DNA from: Phycisphaerales bacterium
GTDB taxonomy: Bacteria > Planctomycetota > Phycisphaerae > Phycisphaerales > SM1A02
Length of the DNA: 64,000 bases
Reading direction: 5' to 3'
Assembly (NCBI GenBank): GCA_009691915.1
Contig: SIAD01000002.1
Location: 1-64,000, forward strand
This document shows positions 1-7,682 of this stretch, one piece after another. Position numbers and translations under genes: made by a program. Each line of letters starts with the position of its first letter. The first letter of the stretch is position 1. The notes under the pieces were generated by a model that ran no database searches, was not told the origin of the DNA, and worked only from the letters and a program-made list of their open reading frames with translations.

Positions 1-158
1 AAGCCTTCAACACACACAAGATTGACAGCGGACTGACGAGACTCGGGTGTGTATTGACGCAGAGTGGCCAAGAATGATTCCCAGCGACACGCTCCTTCTG
101 GCGAGAGCAAACTCGCCGATTCTTAGTGTCCACCAAATCTGGGGAGGTCCACTCTGGG
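1..158. other. left-edge stretch, no gene seen
   Basis: I see no convincing gene, RNA or repeat here. A 6-bp inverted repeat (100-105 with 112-117) lies about 40 bases past the stop of the minus-strand gene at 159-752. It has no T-run on that strand, so it is at best a weak terminator. Confidence 0.4.
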
Positions 159-752
159 TCAACTCGCGGCACCCTTCCGCCCTGCGCCGACGATCAGGGC
201 GATGATCCACGCGGCGATCACCCATCCGATCACCTGCTCAAGGAGCGCGTCGGTGACCCAGGAGAGCGGGTAGGCGTACCAGAGCCACTCGCTGTACGAA
301 TGCGAGAACCACGCCGCCACCGCGCACATTCCGCCGGCGAACGCAGCATGGGATGGGGGCACGGACAGTTTCGAGATCACCAGTCCCGCGAAGAAGCACG
401 CGACCGTCCCGCCGAGCAGTTCGAGCAGCAGGGTGCTCGGTGGCATCATCTCCTTGACCGATCGCTGATAGATCAGGATCCCCACCGGTCCCTGCGCGAA
501 CTTTGCCTCGAGCTCCTTTATCTGCGCCTCGTCGGCTCCAGAACCATGAGCACCGCCCCAGTAGGGAAACGCGTACAGCCCGTCCTCGGGGTTGCCTTCA
601 CGAAGCGCGGCTGCGACGGCCGCTTCGTTGGGAAGTTGCTTGATGGAACTCTCACCGAACTGCAGCACAATGTGCGCGAATGCACCCCACAAGAACCAAG
701 CGATTCCAGCCACGATCGCCGCGAGGACGATCCGAGTGAGCGAGGTCTTCAT
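159..752 (-). CDS. small polytopic membrane protein, unknown function
   Basis: The 197-residue protein begins with a hydrophobic segment (about residues 7-28) and has about three more membrane segments in its C-terminal half (about 100-120, 128-148 and 165-190). Between them lies a soluble loop of about 70 residues rich in charged residues. I do not recognise the family. I chose the ATG at 752 because it puts the first membrane helix at the N-terminus. A longer reading frame runs into the upstream protease gene, but its extra 35 residues are arginine-rich and look like read-through. The gene starts 11 bases after the protease stop. A TAGACT box (761-766) overlaps that stop and lies 8 bases from the ATG, so it may have its own near-leaderless promoter as well as read-through. 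Confidence 0.7.
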   Translation of the reverse strand: MKTSLTRIVLAAIVAGIAWFLWGAFAHIVLQFGESSIKQLPNEAAVAAALREGNPEDGLYAFPYWGGAHGSGADEAQIKELEAKFAQGPVGILIYQRSVKEMMPPSTLLLELLGGTVACFFAGLVISKLSVPPSHAAFAGGMCAVAAWFSHSYSEWLWYAYPLSWVTDALLEQVIGWVIAAWIIALIVGAGRKGAAS

Positions 753-760
753 GGACGCTG

Positions 761-766
761 AGTCTA
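761..766 (-). promoter_or_regulatory. candidate -10 box TAGACT, 8 bases before ATG
   Basis: TAGACT reads on the minus strand and ends 8 bases before the start at 752; its TAG is also the stop codon of the upstream protease gene. The same hexamer is the -10 of the rpmF promoter at 27467. No good -35 is visible. Confidence 0.35.
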
Positions 767-3010
767 TGGGCAGGTGCCCCAGTACCCGAGCAGGACGCCT
801 AGGTCGACTCCATCGGTCATCCCGTCGCCGGTGATGTCCTGAGCGGCACTGCCCCACGCACCGAGCATGATTCCCAGGTCGAGGGCATCGACATAGCTGT
901 CGCCGTTCCGGTCACCAGAGCAGGCGACGGTACAACTGGTCGTCAGTGTTCCGTCGCCGCTCGTCGCGGCTGGTGCTCCGACTCGGATGTACCAGACGCT
1001 TCCTGCCGTTGCATTCCATGTCGCCTGGCTGGTGTAGGCGGCGCATCCTGTGGCGTTGTCAGAACATGCTGCGACTGCTGACGCCGAGGTTGGGCAGGCC
1101 GCGCCGCCGTACACGGCGATCCGCGTATCGAACGCCGCAGTGCCGCAGGTACTGGCCTGGGCCGTCCCCGCACACGGCGCGGTGTAGCGGTACCACACAT
1201 CCTTGTTGAGCGCGACGCCGCCACCTTCGTTGCAGGAGGTCGGCAGATTGAGCGTCGCTGTCGTCGCCGCCGTCGTGTTGAAGGCGAATGCCCCGTTTCC
1301 GATGACTGTCGCCGCCGAGCAGGTGTCATTCACTGGAGGAGGGGTTGTGAGTGTGATGGTCATCGAGTAGTCGTTGCGTGTGTCGGACGCCAGGTACACG
1401 CGAAGATAAAGCGTCGTCGCGGGGCCCGGATTGGTGTAGGACATCGTGTCGTTGTTGACATTGCCAGCCCACTGCGCGACTGCCGTGCCTCCACAGGTAT
1501 TGAAGAGCTGGAGGTCGATATCACCGTTGGCGTGCGTGTAAGTGACGGTTCCGCCGAAAACCCCCCCGACGGGAACACCGATCGAGTACCAGTCCTCGTC
1601 AAGGCGTTTGACGACGAGCGCCGTGTACGACCCTGCGGCGATCGCATAGGGAACCGCGCAGGTGTCATTGGGCTCGCGCGTGTCGTCGCTGCCCACAGCT
1701 AGCGGCGTTGCAAAGCCGCCGCTGTTGACGGCGACATCCCATCTTCCGTACCCATCGTCCCCACTGGGATTCGAGCACGCACTCGCGCCGCAAGTCAACA
1801 CGCCGTAGAGCTTGTGGTCACTATCGCGATAGATGGCTGCTCCCGAGGATCCTCCCTCGGTAATGCCATTGGTCCAGGAGAGCTGCGCCCAGTTGGATCC
1901 AGTGCCGCAGAAGTTGTTCGTTCCGACCTTGGTCCCAAATGAGATCGCCTGTGGTGTGCCACTGGGGTGATGGATGCAGGTGGACGTGGTACTGGTGGCC
2001 GGGCTCGCGTTGGTCCATCCCGCCCACCACACTCCCGTCGGCAGCGCGCCACGGACCATCATGAGTGTGCAGTCGCTCGTCGAGTAGCCCGCGGTGAGAT
2101 CAGCGCCCGAGACGGCGGTTCCTGCGGAATTCGAGCCGGTGCATGTGTTGGCGCGATAGAAGAACTGGAACTGGCAACTGTTGGCTTCGGCCGAAGTCGA
2201 AATGCAATGGTTGGCGGTCGATGCGTACGGAGTCTCGTCCGCCGCCGTAGTCGCCATCATCTGGCCTGAACAGAGGTAGCCCACGCCGCCGCTGGTGAAC
2301 GAGAGCTTGAACGCCGCGTTTGCCTCGTTGACCCATGCCGCATAGCACGATGGATTGAACGAGCAGGTTCCGCCAAGCTGCTGGAACGCGCCGAAGACAT
2401 CGCGGTATCCGTAGGCGTTGTACGCCTCGACAAATGGCAGGTCATCGACCTTCTGCCCATCGGGAACGAACCACTCAATGCGCGCGCGCGCCGTCGGTCC
2501 ACACAGTCCATAGGCCTCGCCGGTGCCGAAGTCCCCCTTGCCACTGAGGACGCCAGTCATCTGCTGTTCAAGTTCGGGTGATACGAGGGCTAGCTCCTGG
2601 CCCTCGGCGAGAAACAAGCCAGTCAGGTGGAGCCGCGAATTGAGCGCACCCTCCATACCTATATCCGCTCGCCAGAGACGACCACCCTCGACATCGAGCC
2701 ACTGCCCGTCCGCTAGGGTGATATCGATCACGCGCTCAATCGAGAAGCGCAGGGGCAGTGACTTGTCGGCACCCGCATCCTCTTTGAGATAGCCAGTTAC
2801 ATCGATCGCACCCATCTCGGAAATCGGTGGCGGTGCGAACCATGCACCGAATCGGTCAGTAAGGGTCTGCTCGGGCGCATCGGCGATGGCTGGCGCGGGA
2901 AGCGGGCCATGGCCGCTCGCACCGTCGGCGTCTTGGCGGTCAGCCGCCATCCCGAAACTGCAGGCACAACTCAGCGAGAAGTAGGCGAACGCCGTCGTGG
3001 AGCGGGGCAT
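764..3010 (-). CDS. secreted trypsin-like (lysyl-endopeptidase-like) serine protease with PPC and dockerin-like domains
   Basis: The 748-residue exported protein starts with a short signal peptide (to about residue 22). The protease domain spans about residues 215-440. I place the catalytic triad at His268 in 'STANHC', Asp313 in 'TSDCTLMMV' and Ser389 in 'GGSSGAAIY'. The 'CIHHPSG' motif and abundant cysteines fit the lysyl endopeptidase branch of family S1. A bacterial pre-peptidase C-terminal (PPC) domain follows (about 450-560, 'EPNDTC', 'DEDWYSI', 'GDIDLQLFN'), then a second similar beta domain. The last 50 residues are a dockerin-like pair of calcium loops ('GDRNGDSYVDALDLG', 'DITGDGMTDGVDLG'). 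ATG 3010 is chosen over an upstream TTG because GGAG lies 8 bases before it. Probable role: extracellular protein breakdown. Confidence 0.85.
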   Translation of the reverse strand: MPRSTTAFAYFSLSCACSFGMAADRQDADGASGHGPLPAPAIADAPEQTLTDRFGAWFAPPPISEMGAIDVTGYLKEDAGADKSLPLRFSIERVIDITLADGQWLDVEGGRLWRADIGMEGALNSRLHLTGLFLAEGQELALVSPELEQQMTGVLSGKGDFGTGEAYGLCGPTARARIEWFVPDGQKVDDLPFVEAYNAYGYRDVFGAFQQLGGTCSFNPSCYAAWVNEANAAFKLSFTSGGVGYLCSGQMMATTAADETPYASTANHCISTSAEANSCQFQFFYRANTCTGSNSAGTAVSGADLTAGYSTSDCTLMMVRGALPTGVWWAGWTNASPATSTTSTCIHHPSGTPQAISFGTKVGTNNFCGTGSNWAQLSWTNGITEGGSSGAAIYRDSDHKLYGVLTCGASACSNPSGDDGYGRWDVAVNSGGFATPLAVGSDDTREPNDTCAVPYAIAAGSYTALVVKRLDEDWYSIGVPVGGVFGGTVTYTHANGDIDLQLFNTCGGTAVAQWAGNVNNDTMSYTNPGPATTLYLRVYLASDTRNDYSMTITLTTPPPVNDTCSAATVIGNGAFAFNTTAATTATLNLPTSCNEGGGVALNKDVWYRYTAPCAGTAQASTCGTAAFDTRIAVYGGAACPTSASAVAACSDNATGCAAYTSQATWNATAGSVWYIRVGAPAATSGDGTLTTSCTVACSGDRNGDSYVDALDLGIMLGAWGSAAQDITGDGMTDGVDLGVLLGYWGTCP

Positions 3011-3063
3011 CTTCAATTCTCCAAAAGATCAGCACACCGAGGGGAGGGGGCTACGACGCACCC

Positions 3064-3069
3064 ATTATA
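3064..3069 (-). promoter_or_regulatory. candidate -10 box TATAAT upstream of protease
   Basis: A perfect TATAAT reads on the minus strand about 54 bases before the ATG at 3010, giving an expected leader of some 45 bases that holds the GGAG ribosome-binding site. The only TTGA-like -35 candidate (3092-3097) is 22 bases away, which is too far to be convincing. Confidence 0.45.
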
Positions 3070-3146
3070 CCGATACCGTAGGAGCCCCTGAGATCAACTT
3101 TCGGACGGGAAACTGACGAATTTCCCGCATTTTCTGCCAGTGGCCA

Positions 3147-5543
3147 CTATGGGGCCGGGCAGGGACCCCATCCGGCCAGCAGGAATGACAGGTCGAACCC
3201 ATCGGTGGTGCCGTCTCCGTTGACATCCGCGACTGGGGTCCCCCAGCCCGAAAGGATTGGAGTCAGATCGGTGGCATCGCGGTACCCGTCTAGATTCCAG
3301 TCGCCGGGACACGGGGCAGCGGGGAAAGCAATCGCGCAGGAGTGAGAACCGCCAGCGGCGATCTCCAACGAGTCGGGCAGATTTGGCGGGGTCTCAGTCT
3401 GTTCATTGCCGTTCGCTCCCCACGCCACGATGTGTCCCTGCGCGCTGAGAGCGAGCGCATGCATCGATCCCGCCGCAATCTTCGAACTTCCGCTGGCGGA
3501 GACAGGAATGTCGGCCAGACCACCCTTGGGAGATCCCCAGTACCTGATGGTGCCGTCGGTTCGCAGGACAAGAGTTCCGAGCGCCGATGCGGAGATGTCC
3601 CTGCATGAACCGGGGAGTGCACAGTCCACGGGAACATCGATTGGCGAGAGCCGCCCGAGCAGCGCGTCGACTAGCCGCCCGGAGAGGTTGGTGTATCCCG
3701 CTCCGGACAGATGGACCATGCCTCCCGCCGAGTGCCAGTCATGGGAGGCCGACTCACTCGCGAGCGCGAGCTGCGAGAGGTCGAGGATCGTGAGGTTCGG
3801 TATGGTGCCGGGAAGTGTGGCCGCGTAGGCGCGGAGCTCCAAGAGTTCACCATCGGCCTCCGAGATCGGATGCGAAACCATCGCCACGAAGGTGATGTCG
3901 TCGAGGCTTCGATCCATCGTGATCCACGCCGACTCAAGTGCTGCCTTGATGGCCAAGACTGCGGTCCCCCAGGACTCCGGGGTGCCAGCGTCGGAATTAA
4001 CTCCACCCTGGACCCACACGATGACTCGCCCGGACCCGCCGCTGGCGCGTTGGCGGTCAACAAGCTCCCCTAGCCATGTCATCCTCGAAGCGATCGGCAT
4101 CATCGTCACATCCCGGGCGATCTTGGTCATCGTCGCTCCACTGTGGTAATCAAGAGGCTGGCTCGCCCAGCCCTTGGCGTCACGGCGGACGGATTGAAGT
4201 CCAAGGGGAGCATTTCCGGAGATGCCGAAGTCCTGGCCCGCGGCGCCGCCACCCAAAGTCGCACGAACCGTGAGAGGCGCACGGCCGGGATCGGCTGGAA
4301 GAGTCAGTTCGTCGGCGACCCAGCGGCGCGCGAGACCAACGATCTCGCGCCGCGCGGGCTGGATGAGGGTGACCCCGTTGTCGTACTGCCAGCCTTGAAA
4401 GTAGTGACCAGGACTGTCGGCCGAGATGAGCTCTCCACGAAGCACTCGGTAGTGCAGGGTTTCTCGCGTGTCCAAAGGGCTGTCCGGGTAGATGCTGACC
4501 CCTGAATTCCCAATGAAGAACGGATAGGTCTGTCGGGGAATAAAGGAGAAGTCAAATGGAACGCCGTTGGGGTGCAGTCCGAGTTCCCCCGGTGGGGCTC
4601 CCGAAGTTAGCGACTCAACGAGATCGGCGGGCGCGTTCGCCAGACCGCTAACATTGACGGCCGTCGACTGTCCGCCAGTCCAGCCGGTTCCAAGGGGCAT
4701 CGACCAGTTCATCGACCACCGTCCGAACGATTCGCCTATGGCGTTCACTGGCAACAGCGGTGTCGCGTACTGCCGAGCGCCTCTCTCATTGAGTGCGACC
4801 GCCACCCCATCGCACCAGCCACTGACAGGAGTGCTGCCATCTGAAAACCCCGTGTTGCTGTCCCCACACCAGAGCAGATCCACGCTGTCTGTGCCGGCAA
4901 GGACATCAAGAATGAACTGACGCGCCCTTCCGGAGCCGTTCACGCCCGGAGCAGTGAGCCCCCAGCAGCGCACACGCCCATCGGCGGTCAAGGCGACCGA
5001 GTGATCCCGCCCCCCAGCGATCTTGACGCACACACCGAGGTCGACGGGTGGTGAACTCTGACCGACATCGTTGCGGCCCCACGCGCGCACTTGACCATCG
5101 TTTCCGAGGACGAGTGAGTGGCCATCGCCGCCAGCGGCTGACGCGATCGGAGGCAACCCCGTGGGCACATCGACCTGGCCATCCTGATTGAGCCCCCACG
5201 CGTACACGCCGCCTGTTGTCGAGATCGCGATCGTGTGATTCCATCCAGCGGCGATGGCGGAGCAGAGAGGCAATCCCGGTGGCACTGCGGCCTGCATGTA
5301 CTGGTTCGATCCCCAGCAGGCGACCGTGCCATCCGCCCGAAGAGCCACCGTGTGCGCCGCACCTCCAGCCACCGCGTTGCACGGCCCAAGACCTTGAGGC
5401 ACTGTCGACTGTCCGTGGATATCGGACCCCCAGCACGCGACAGTTGCCTGACCCTGGCCGGTAGCTCCGGCACCTGTGACGATCGCCAGCACCGCGACGA
5501 CGGGCGTAGCCTGCAGAGGGATAACCGGAAGGCGAAAGTGCAT
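3147..5543 (-). CDS. secreted RCC1 beta-propeller with inserted SGNH-type hydrolase domain and dockerin-like tail
   Basis: The 798-residue protein has a signal peptide (about residues 1-30). RCC1 blades follow, each ending in 'WG': Trp at 38, 77, 116, 155 and 194, exactly 39 residues apart. Two more follow at 669 and 708, and a final half-blade 'AAGGSHSCAIAF' at about 730. Between blades five and six lies an insert of about 440 residues with SGNH-type features: 'CGDSNTGF' (about 227) as the Ser block, 'VWVQGGVNSDAG' as the Gly/Asn block and 'DWHSAGGMVHLSGAGY' (His about 611) as the Asp-His block. The tail is a dockerin-like calcium-loop pair ('GDWNLDGYRDATDL', 'DVNGDGTTDGFDL'). I infer surface carbohydrate or ester binding and hydrolysis; the substrate is unknown. 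Blade count and motifs are seen directly; catalytic activity is inference. Confidence 0.75.
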   Translation of the reverse strand: MHFRLPVIPLQATPVVAVLAIVTGAGATGQGQATVACWGSDIHGQSTVPQGLGPCNAVAGGAAHTVALRADGTVACWGSNQYMQAAVPPGLPLCSAIAAGWNHTIAISTTGGVYAWGLNQDGQVDVPTGLPPIASAAGGDGHSLVLGNDGQVRAWGRNDVGQSSPPVDLGVCVKIAGGRDHSVALTADGRVRCWGLTAPGVNGSGRARQFILDVLAGTDSVDLLWCGDSNTGFSDGSTPVSGWCDGVAVALNERGARQYATPLLPVNAIGESFGRWSMNWSMPLGTGWTGGQSTAVNVSGLANAPADLVESLTSGAPPGELGLHPNGVPFDFSFIPRQTYPFFIGNSGVSIYPDSPLDTRETLHYRVLRGELISADSPGHYFQGWQYDNGVTLIQPARREIVGLARRWVADELTLPADPGRAPLTVRATLGGGAAGQDFGISGNAPLGLQSVRRDAKGWASQPLDYHSGATMTKIARDVTMMPIASRMTWLGELVDRQRASGGSGRVIVWVQGGVNSDAGTPESWGTAVLAIKAALESAWITMDRSLDDITFVAMVSHPISEADGELLELRAYAATLPGTIPNLTILDLSQLALASESASHDWHSAGGMVHLSGAGYTNLSGRLVDALLGRLSPIDVPVDCALPGSCRDISASALGTLVLRTDGTIRYWGSPKGGLADIPVSASGSSKIAAGSMHALALSAQGHIVAWGANGNEQTETPPNLPDSLEIAAGGSHSCAIAFPAAPCPGDWNLDGYRDATDLTPILSGWGTPVADVNGDGTTDGFDLSFLLAGWGPCPAP

Positions 5544-5549
5544 CGACCT

Positions 5550-5579
5550 ACATTATGGCTTGGAATGGTCCAAGCGCAA
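5550..5579 (-). promoter_or_regulatory. promoter of RCC1-SGNH gene, leaderless type
   Basis: On the minus strand TTGCGC (5574-5579) is followed by 16 bases and CATAAT (5552-5557). The overlapping TAATGT (5550-5555) ends exactly 6 bases before the ATG at 5543. Transcription would begin at or next to the start codon, and no Shine-Dalgarno is present. The spacer contains the inverted repeat at 5559-5574. Confidence 0.5.
5559..5574. promoter_or_regulatory. palindrome CTTGGA-ATGG-TCCAAG in promoter spacer, possible operator
   Basis: A perfect 6-bp inverted repeat with a 4-base centre fills the spacer between the candidate -35 and -10 of the minus-strand gene. This is a position where a repressor or activator could act. 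It also lies within 80 bases of the start of the divergent gene at 5640. Confidence 0.35.
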
Positions 5580-5582
5580 CCA

Positions 5583-5598
5583 CCTTTGGGGGCAAAGG
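5583..5598. repeat. inverted repeat CCTTTG-GGGG-CAAAGG in divergent intergenic region
   Basis: A perfect 6-bp stem with a 4-base loop, 9 bases from the palindrome at 5559-5574. It lies just upstream of the candidate -35 for the gene at 5640, so it could be a second binding site. It may also be chance. Confidence 0.25.
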
Positions 5599-5604
5599 CA
5601 CACG

Positions 5605-5633
5605 TTCACCGCGGTTTGGGGGTTGTGTAGGCT
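5605..5633 (+). promoter_or_regulatory. promoter TTCACC-17-TAGGCT, leaderless type
   Basis: TTCACC (5605-5610) matches TTGACA at four positions. After 17 bases comes TAGGCT (5628-5633), which ends exactly 6 bases before ATG 5640. The G-run abutting the ATG is too close to serve as a ribosome-binding site. TAGGCT with the same 6-base spacing recurs at 40902 and 46544. Confidence 0.55.
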
Positions 5634-5639
5634 TCGGGG

Positions 5640-6629
5640 ATGCTCCCCATCGCTCGAACGGTGACCGTGGTGTTTGGCTGCTCGGTCGTCCTAGCCATCA
5701 TCGGGTGCAAGTCGCCCCCCGGGACCCCTCAGGGATCGTCGTGGGCCGATGTGCTGGAACGAAGCCCAGACCCAGCGATCGTGAGTGATGCCGCACTCAG
5801 AGCGCGCATCGCCGGGACTGGACTCCCGTGGCGTGTGCGCGATCGCGCCAGCGGCATTGAGATGCTGCTCGTTCCACCTGGAGACTTTGTGATGGGGATG
5901 AGCCTGGGTGATCTTGAGTCGATGGATGATGAGCGCCCGGCGCATGCGGTCACCATCTCCAAGCCGTTCTATCTGGGTCGCTACGAGGTGACCCAAGCGG
6001 AGTGGATCTCGGTCATGGGATACAACCCGAGTTACTTTCAGGAGGCCAACTACTCGGTCATTGTGAGTGCCGATCAGGAGGCGCGTGTCGTTGAGCTCGT
6101 CGCGTTGGGGCACACGGACGGCGAGGCGCGGGCGCAGGCTCAGACGGGCGAACTAGTCGAGAGTGATGCCCGGCTCTGGCCGCTCGAGACGGTGACCCCA
6201 TCGGCTGTCGAGCCGTTCCTGCGCAAGACTGGATTGCGACTGCCGACGGAAGCGGAGTGGGAGTTCGCCTGCCGCGCGGGCCTCAGACAGCCGAGATACG
6301 GTGAACTCGATGCCATCGGTTGGTACACCGGCAATTCCGGAGGTCGGACGCATGTCGTCGGCGCGAAACCCGCCAATCCGCTGGGGTTCTCCGACATGAT
6401 CGGAAATGTGTGGGAGTGGTGCTCCGATTGGTACGGGCCGGAGTACTACGACGACTGCGGTGCCGGAGTGGTCGACCCGACGGGCCCGGCCGAGGGCGAC
6501 TTCGGCATAGCGCGTGGGGGGTCGTGGGACCATGTCCCGGCCAATTGCCGTTCGTCGTACCGCGAGAATCACTTCATGACCGACCCGCGAATCACAGACT
6601 TCGGCTTCCGCGCCGCGAGGAACCCCTGA
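5640..6629 (+). CDS. FGE-sulfatase-fold lipoprotein, paralogue 1
   Basis: The 329-residue protein starts with a lipoprotein signal ending in 'LAIIGC' (Cys23), so it is probably membrane-anchored. The rest is a formylglycine-generating-enzyme (SUMF1/FGE-sulfatase) fold: 'MLLVPPGDFVMGMS', 'YLGRYEVTQAEW', 'LRLPTEAEWEFACRAG', 'DMIGNVWEWCSDWYGPEYY', 'ARGGSWDHVPANCRSSYR' and the final 'DFGFRAARNP'. About 55 residues are inserted between 'NPSYFQ' and the 'LPTEAEW' block compared with typical members. Only the second of the two cysteines used by true formylglycine-generating enzymes is present, so an oxidase role is unlikely. Many bacterial members of this fold bind ligands or act in other ways. The start is 6 bases after TAGGCT. 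One base separates its stop from the next gene, a paralogue. Confidence 0.8.
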   Translation: MLPIARTVTVVFGCSVVLAIIGCKSPPGTPQGSSWADVLERSPDPAIVSDAALRARIAGTGLPWRVRDRASGIEMLLVPPGDFVMGMSLGDLESMDDERPAHAVTISKPFYLGRYEVTQAEWISVMGYNPSYFQEANYSVIVSADQEARVVELVALGHTDGEARAQAQTGELVESDARLWPLETVTPSAVEPFLRKTGLRLPTEAEWEFACRAGLRQPRYGELDAIGWYTGNSGGRTHVVGAKPANPLGFSDMIGNVWEWCSDWYGPEYYDDCGAGVVDPTGPAEGDFGIARGGSWDHVPANCRSSYRENHFMTDPRITDFGFRAARNP

Positions 6630-6630
6630 G

Positions 6631-7677
6631 ATGACACTCATGATTTCAGCCGTCGCGTTCGTTCTTCCACTCTGGTTGGCCGCCACGCCGCAGCAGGCGC
6701 CGCCGACCACCGCTCCTGCGCCCGAGCAGACGAGCGTCTGGATGAGTTCCGAGGAGCGGGCCGCGACCGCGCTGGCCGTCCGCATGGCATGGGCAGAAGT
6801 CATCGAAGCCATAGTCGATCCCAAGATTGTGTCGGATCCGGCATTGGCCGCAGCGATCAGCAGAACAGGACTTCCATGGCGAGTGCGAGACACGGCGACC
6901 GGAATCGAGATGCTTCTCGTGCCGCCTGGTCAGTTCAACATGGGGATGAGCGTCGGTGACGCCCTTGCCAACGGCGACGAGCGGCCGGTGCACGAAGTCA
7001 TCATCACCCGCCCGTTCTATCTCGGCCGCACGGAGGTCACGCAGTCCCAGTGGACACGCATGATGGGTTCGAACCCGAGTTACTTTCAGGATGTGAACTT
7101 CCAGCCGATGTCGGACAGCGAGCGCGTGGCGAAGCTCGAGAAAATGGTGAGTGGAGGATTCACTCGACAGCAAGCCGAGGCCAGACTCGGTGCGCAGATT
7201 CTCGCGCCGATCTCGACGGCCAACTGGCCAGTGGACACACTCACTTGGGAGGACCTGCAGATTTTCACTGTGAAGACAGGTCTCAGGCTTCCGACCGAGG
7301 CGGAGTGGGAGTACGCGTGTCGTGCGGGTTCGACTGAGCCAACCTACGGTGCACTTGATCAGGTCGCGTGGACAACACTGAACGCGCAGGAGCGGACACA
7401 TCCCGTGGGCGCCAAGCTTCCGAACGGTCTGGGCTTCTACGACATGATCGGCAATGTGTGGGAGTGGACCAACGACTGGTACGCCGCCGACTACTACAAG
7501 GCGTGTGAGTTTGGCGCGACTGATCCCCGCGGGGCGGGATCCAACACCTTTCGAGTTCTGCGCGGCGGGTCGTGGGACTACGACGCGCGCAGTTGTCGGG
7601 CGTCGTTTCGCCTCAACTACTTCCTCGGGGATCCACGGATCACGGATTTTGGAATGAGAGTTGCTCGCACACCGTGA
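6631..7677 (+). CDS. FGE-sulfatase-fold exported protein, paralogue 2
   Basis: This 348-residue tandem paralogue shares the same order of motifs as the gene before it: 'MLLVPPGQFNMGMSVGD', 'YLGRTEVTQSQW', 'SNPSYFQ', 'LRLPTEAEWEYACRAG', 'DMIGNVWEWTNDWY', 'LRGGSWDYDARSCRASFR' and 'DPRITDFGMRVARTP'. It has a signal peptide (about residues 1-20) but no lipobox, so it is probably periplasmic rather than anchored. It also has the insert after 'NPSYFQ' and lacks the first catalytic cysteine. The one-base gap to the upstream stop and five-base gap to the porin start suggest one three-gene operon: lipoprotein, soluble paralogue, porin. I infer envelope binding or processing linked to the porin; the ligand is unknown. 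Confidence 0.8.
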   Translation: MTLMISAVAFVLPLWLAATPQQAPPTTAPAPEQTSVWMSSEERAATALAVRMAWAEVIEAIVDPKIVSDPALAAAISRTGLPWRVRDTATGIEMLLVPPGQFNMGMSVGDALANGDERPVHEVIITRPFYLGRTEVTQSQWTRMMGSNPSYFQDVNFQPMSDSERVAKLEKMVSGGFTRQQAEARLGAQILAPISTANWPVDTLTWEDLQIFTVKTGLRLPTEAEWEYACRAGSTEPTYGALDQVAWTTLNAQERTHPVGAKLPNGLGFYDMIGNVWEWTNDWYAADYYKACEFGATDPRGAGSNTFRVLRGGSWDYDARSCRASFRLNYFLGDPRITDFGMRVARTP

Positions 7678-7682
7678 CAATC

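Noticed and set aside
3041-3092. Imperfect inverted repeat with a GGGGCT core upstream of the protease gene
   Set aside because: The arms match only partly, with gaps, and lie around a candidate -10 box; probably chance in GC-rich DNA.
5640-7677. True formylglycine-generating enzymes that activate sulfatases
   Set aside because: Only one of the two catalytic cysteines is present in the C-terminal block, and no sulfatase gene is nearby.
6646-7680. Long minus-strand reading frame (344 codons) opposite the second FGE-fold gene
   Set aside because: Translation is rich in Arg, His and Cys without domain motifs; the plus strand encodes a clear FGE-fold protein. It is a GC-rich shadow frame.
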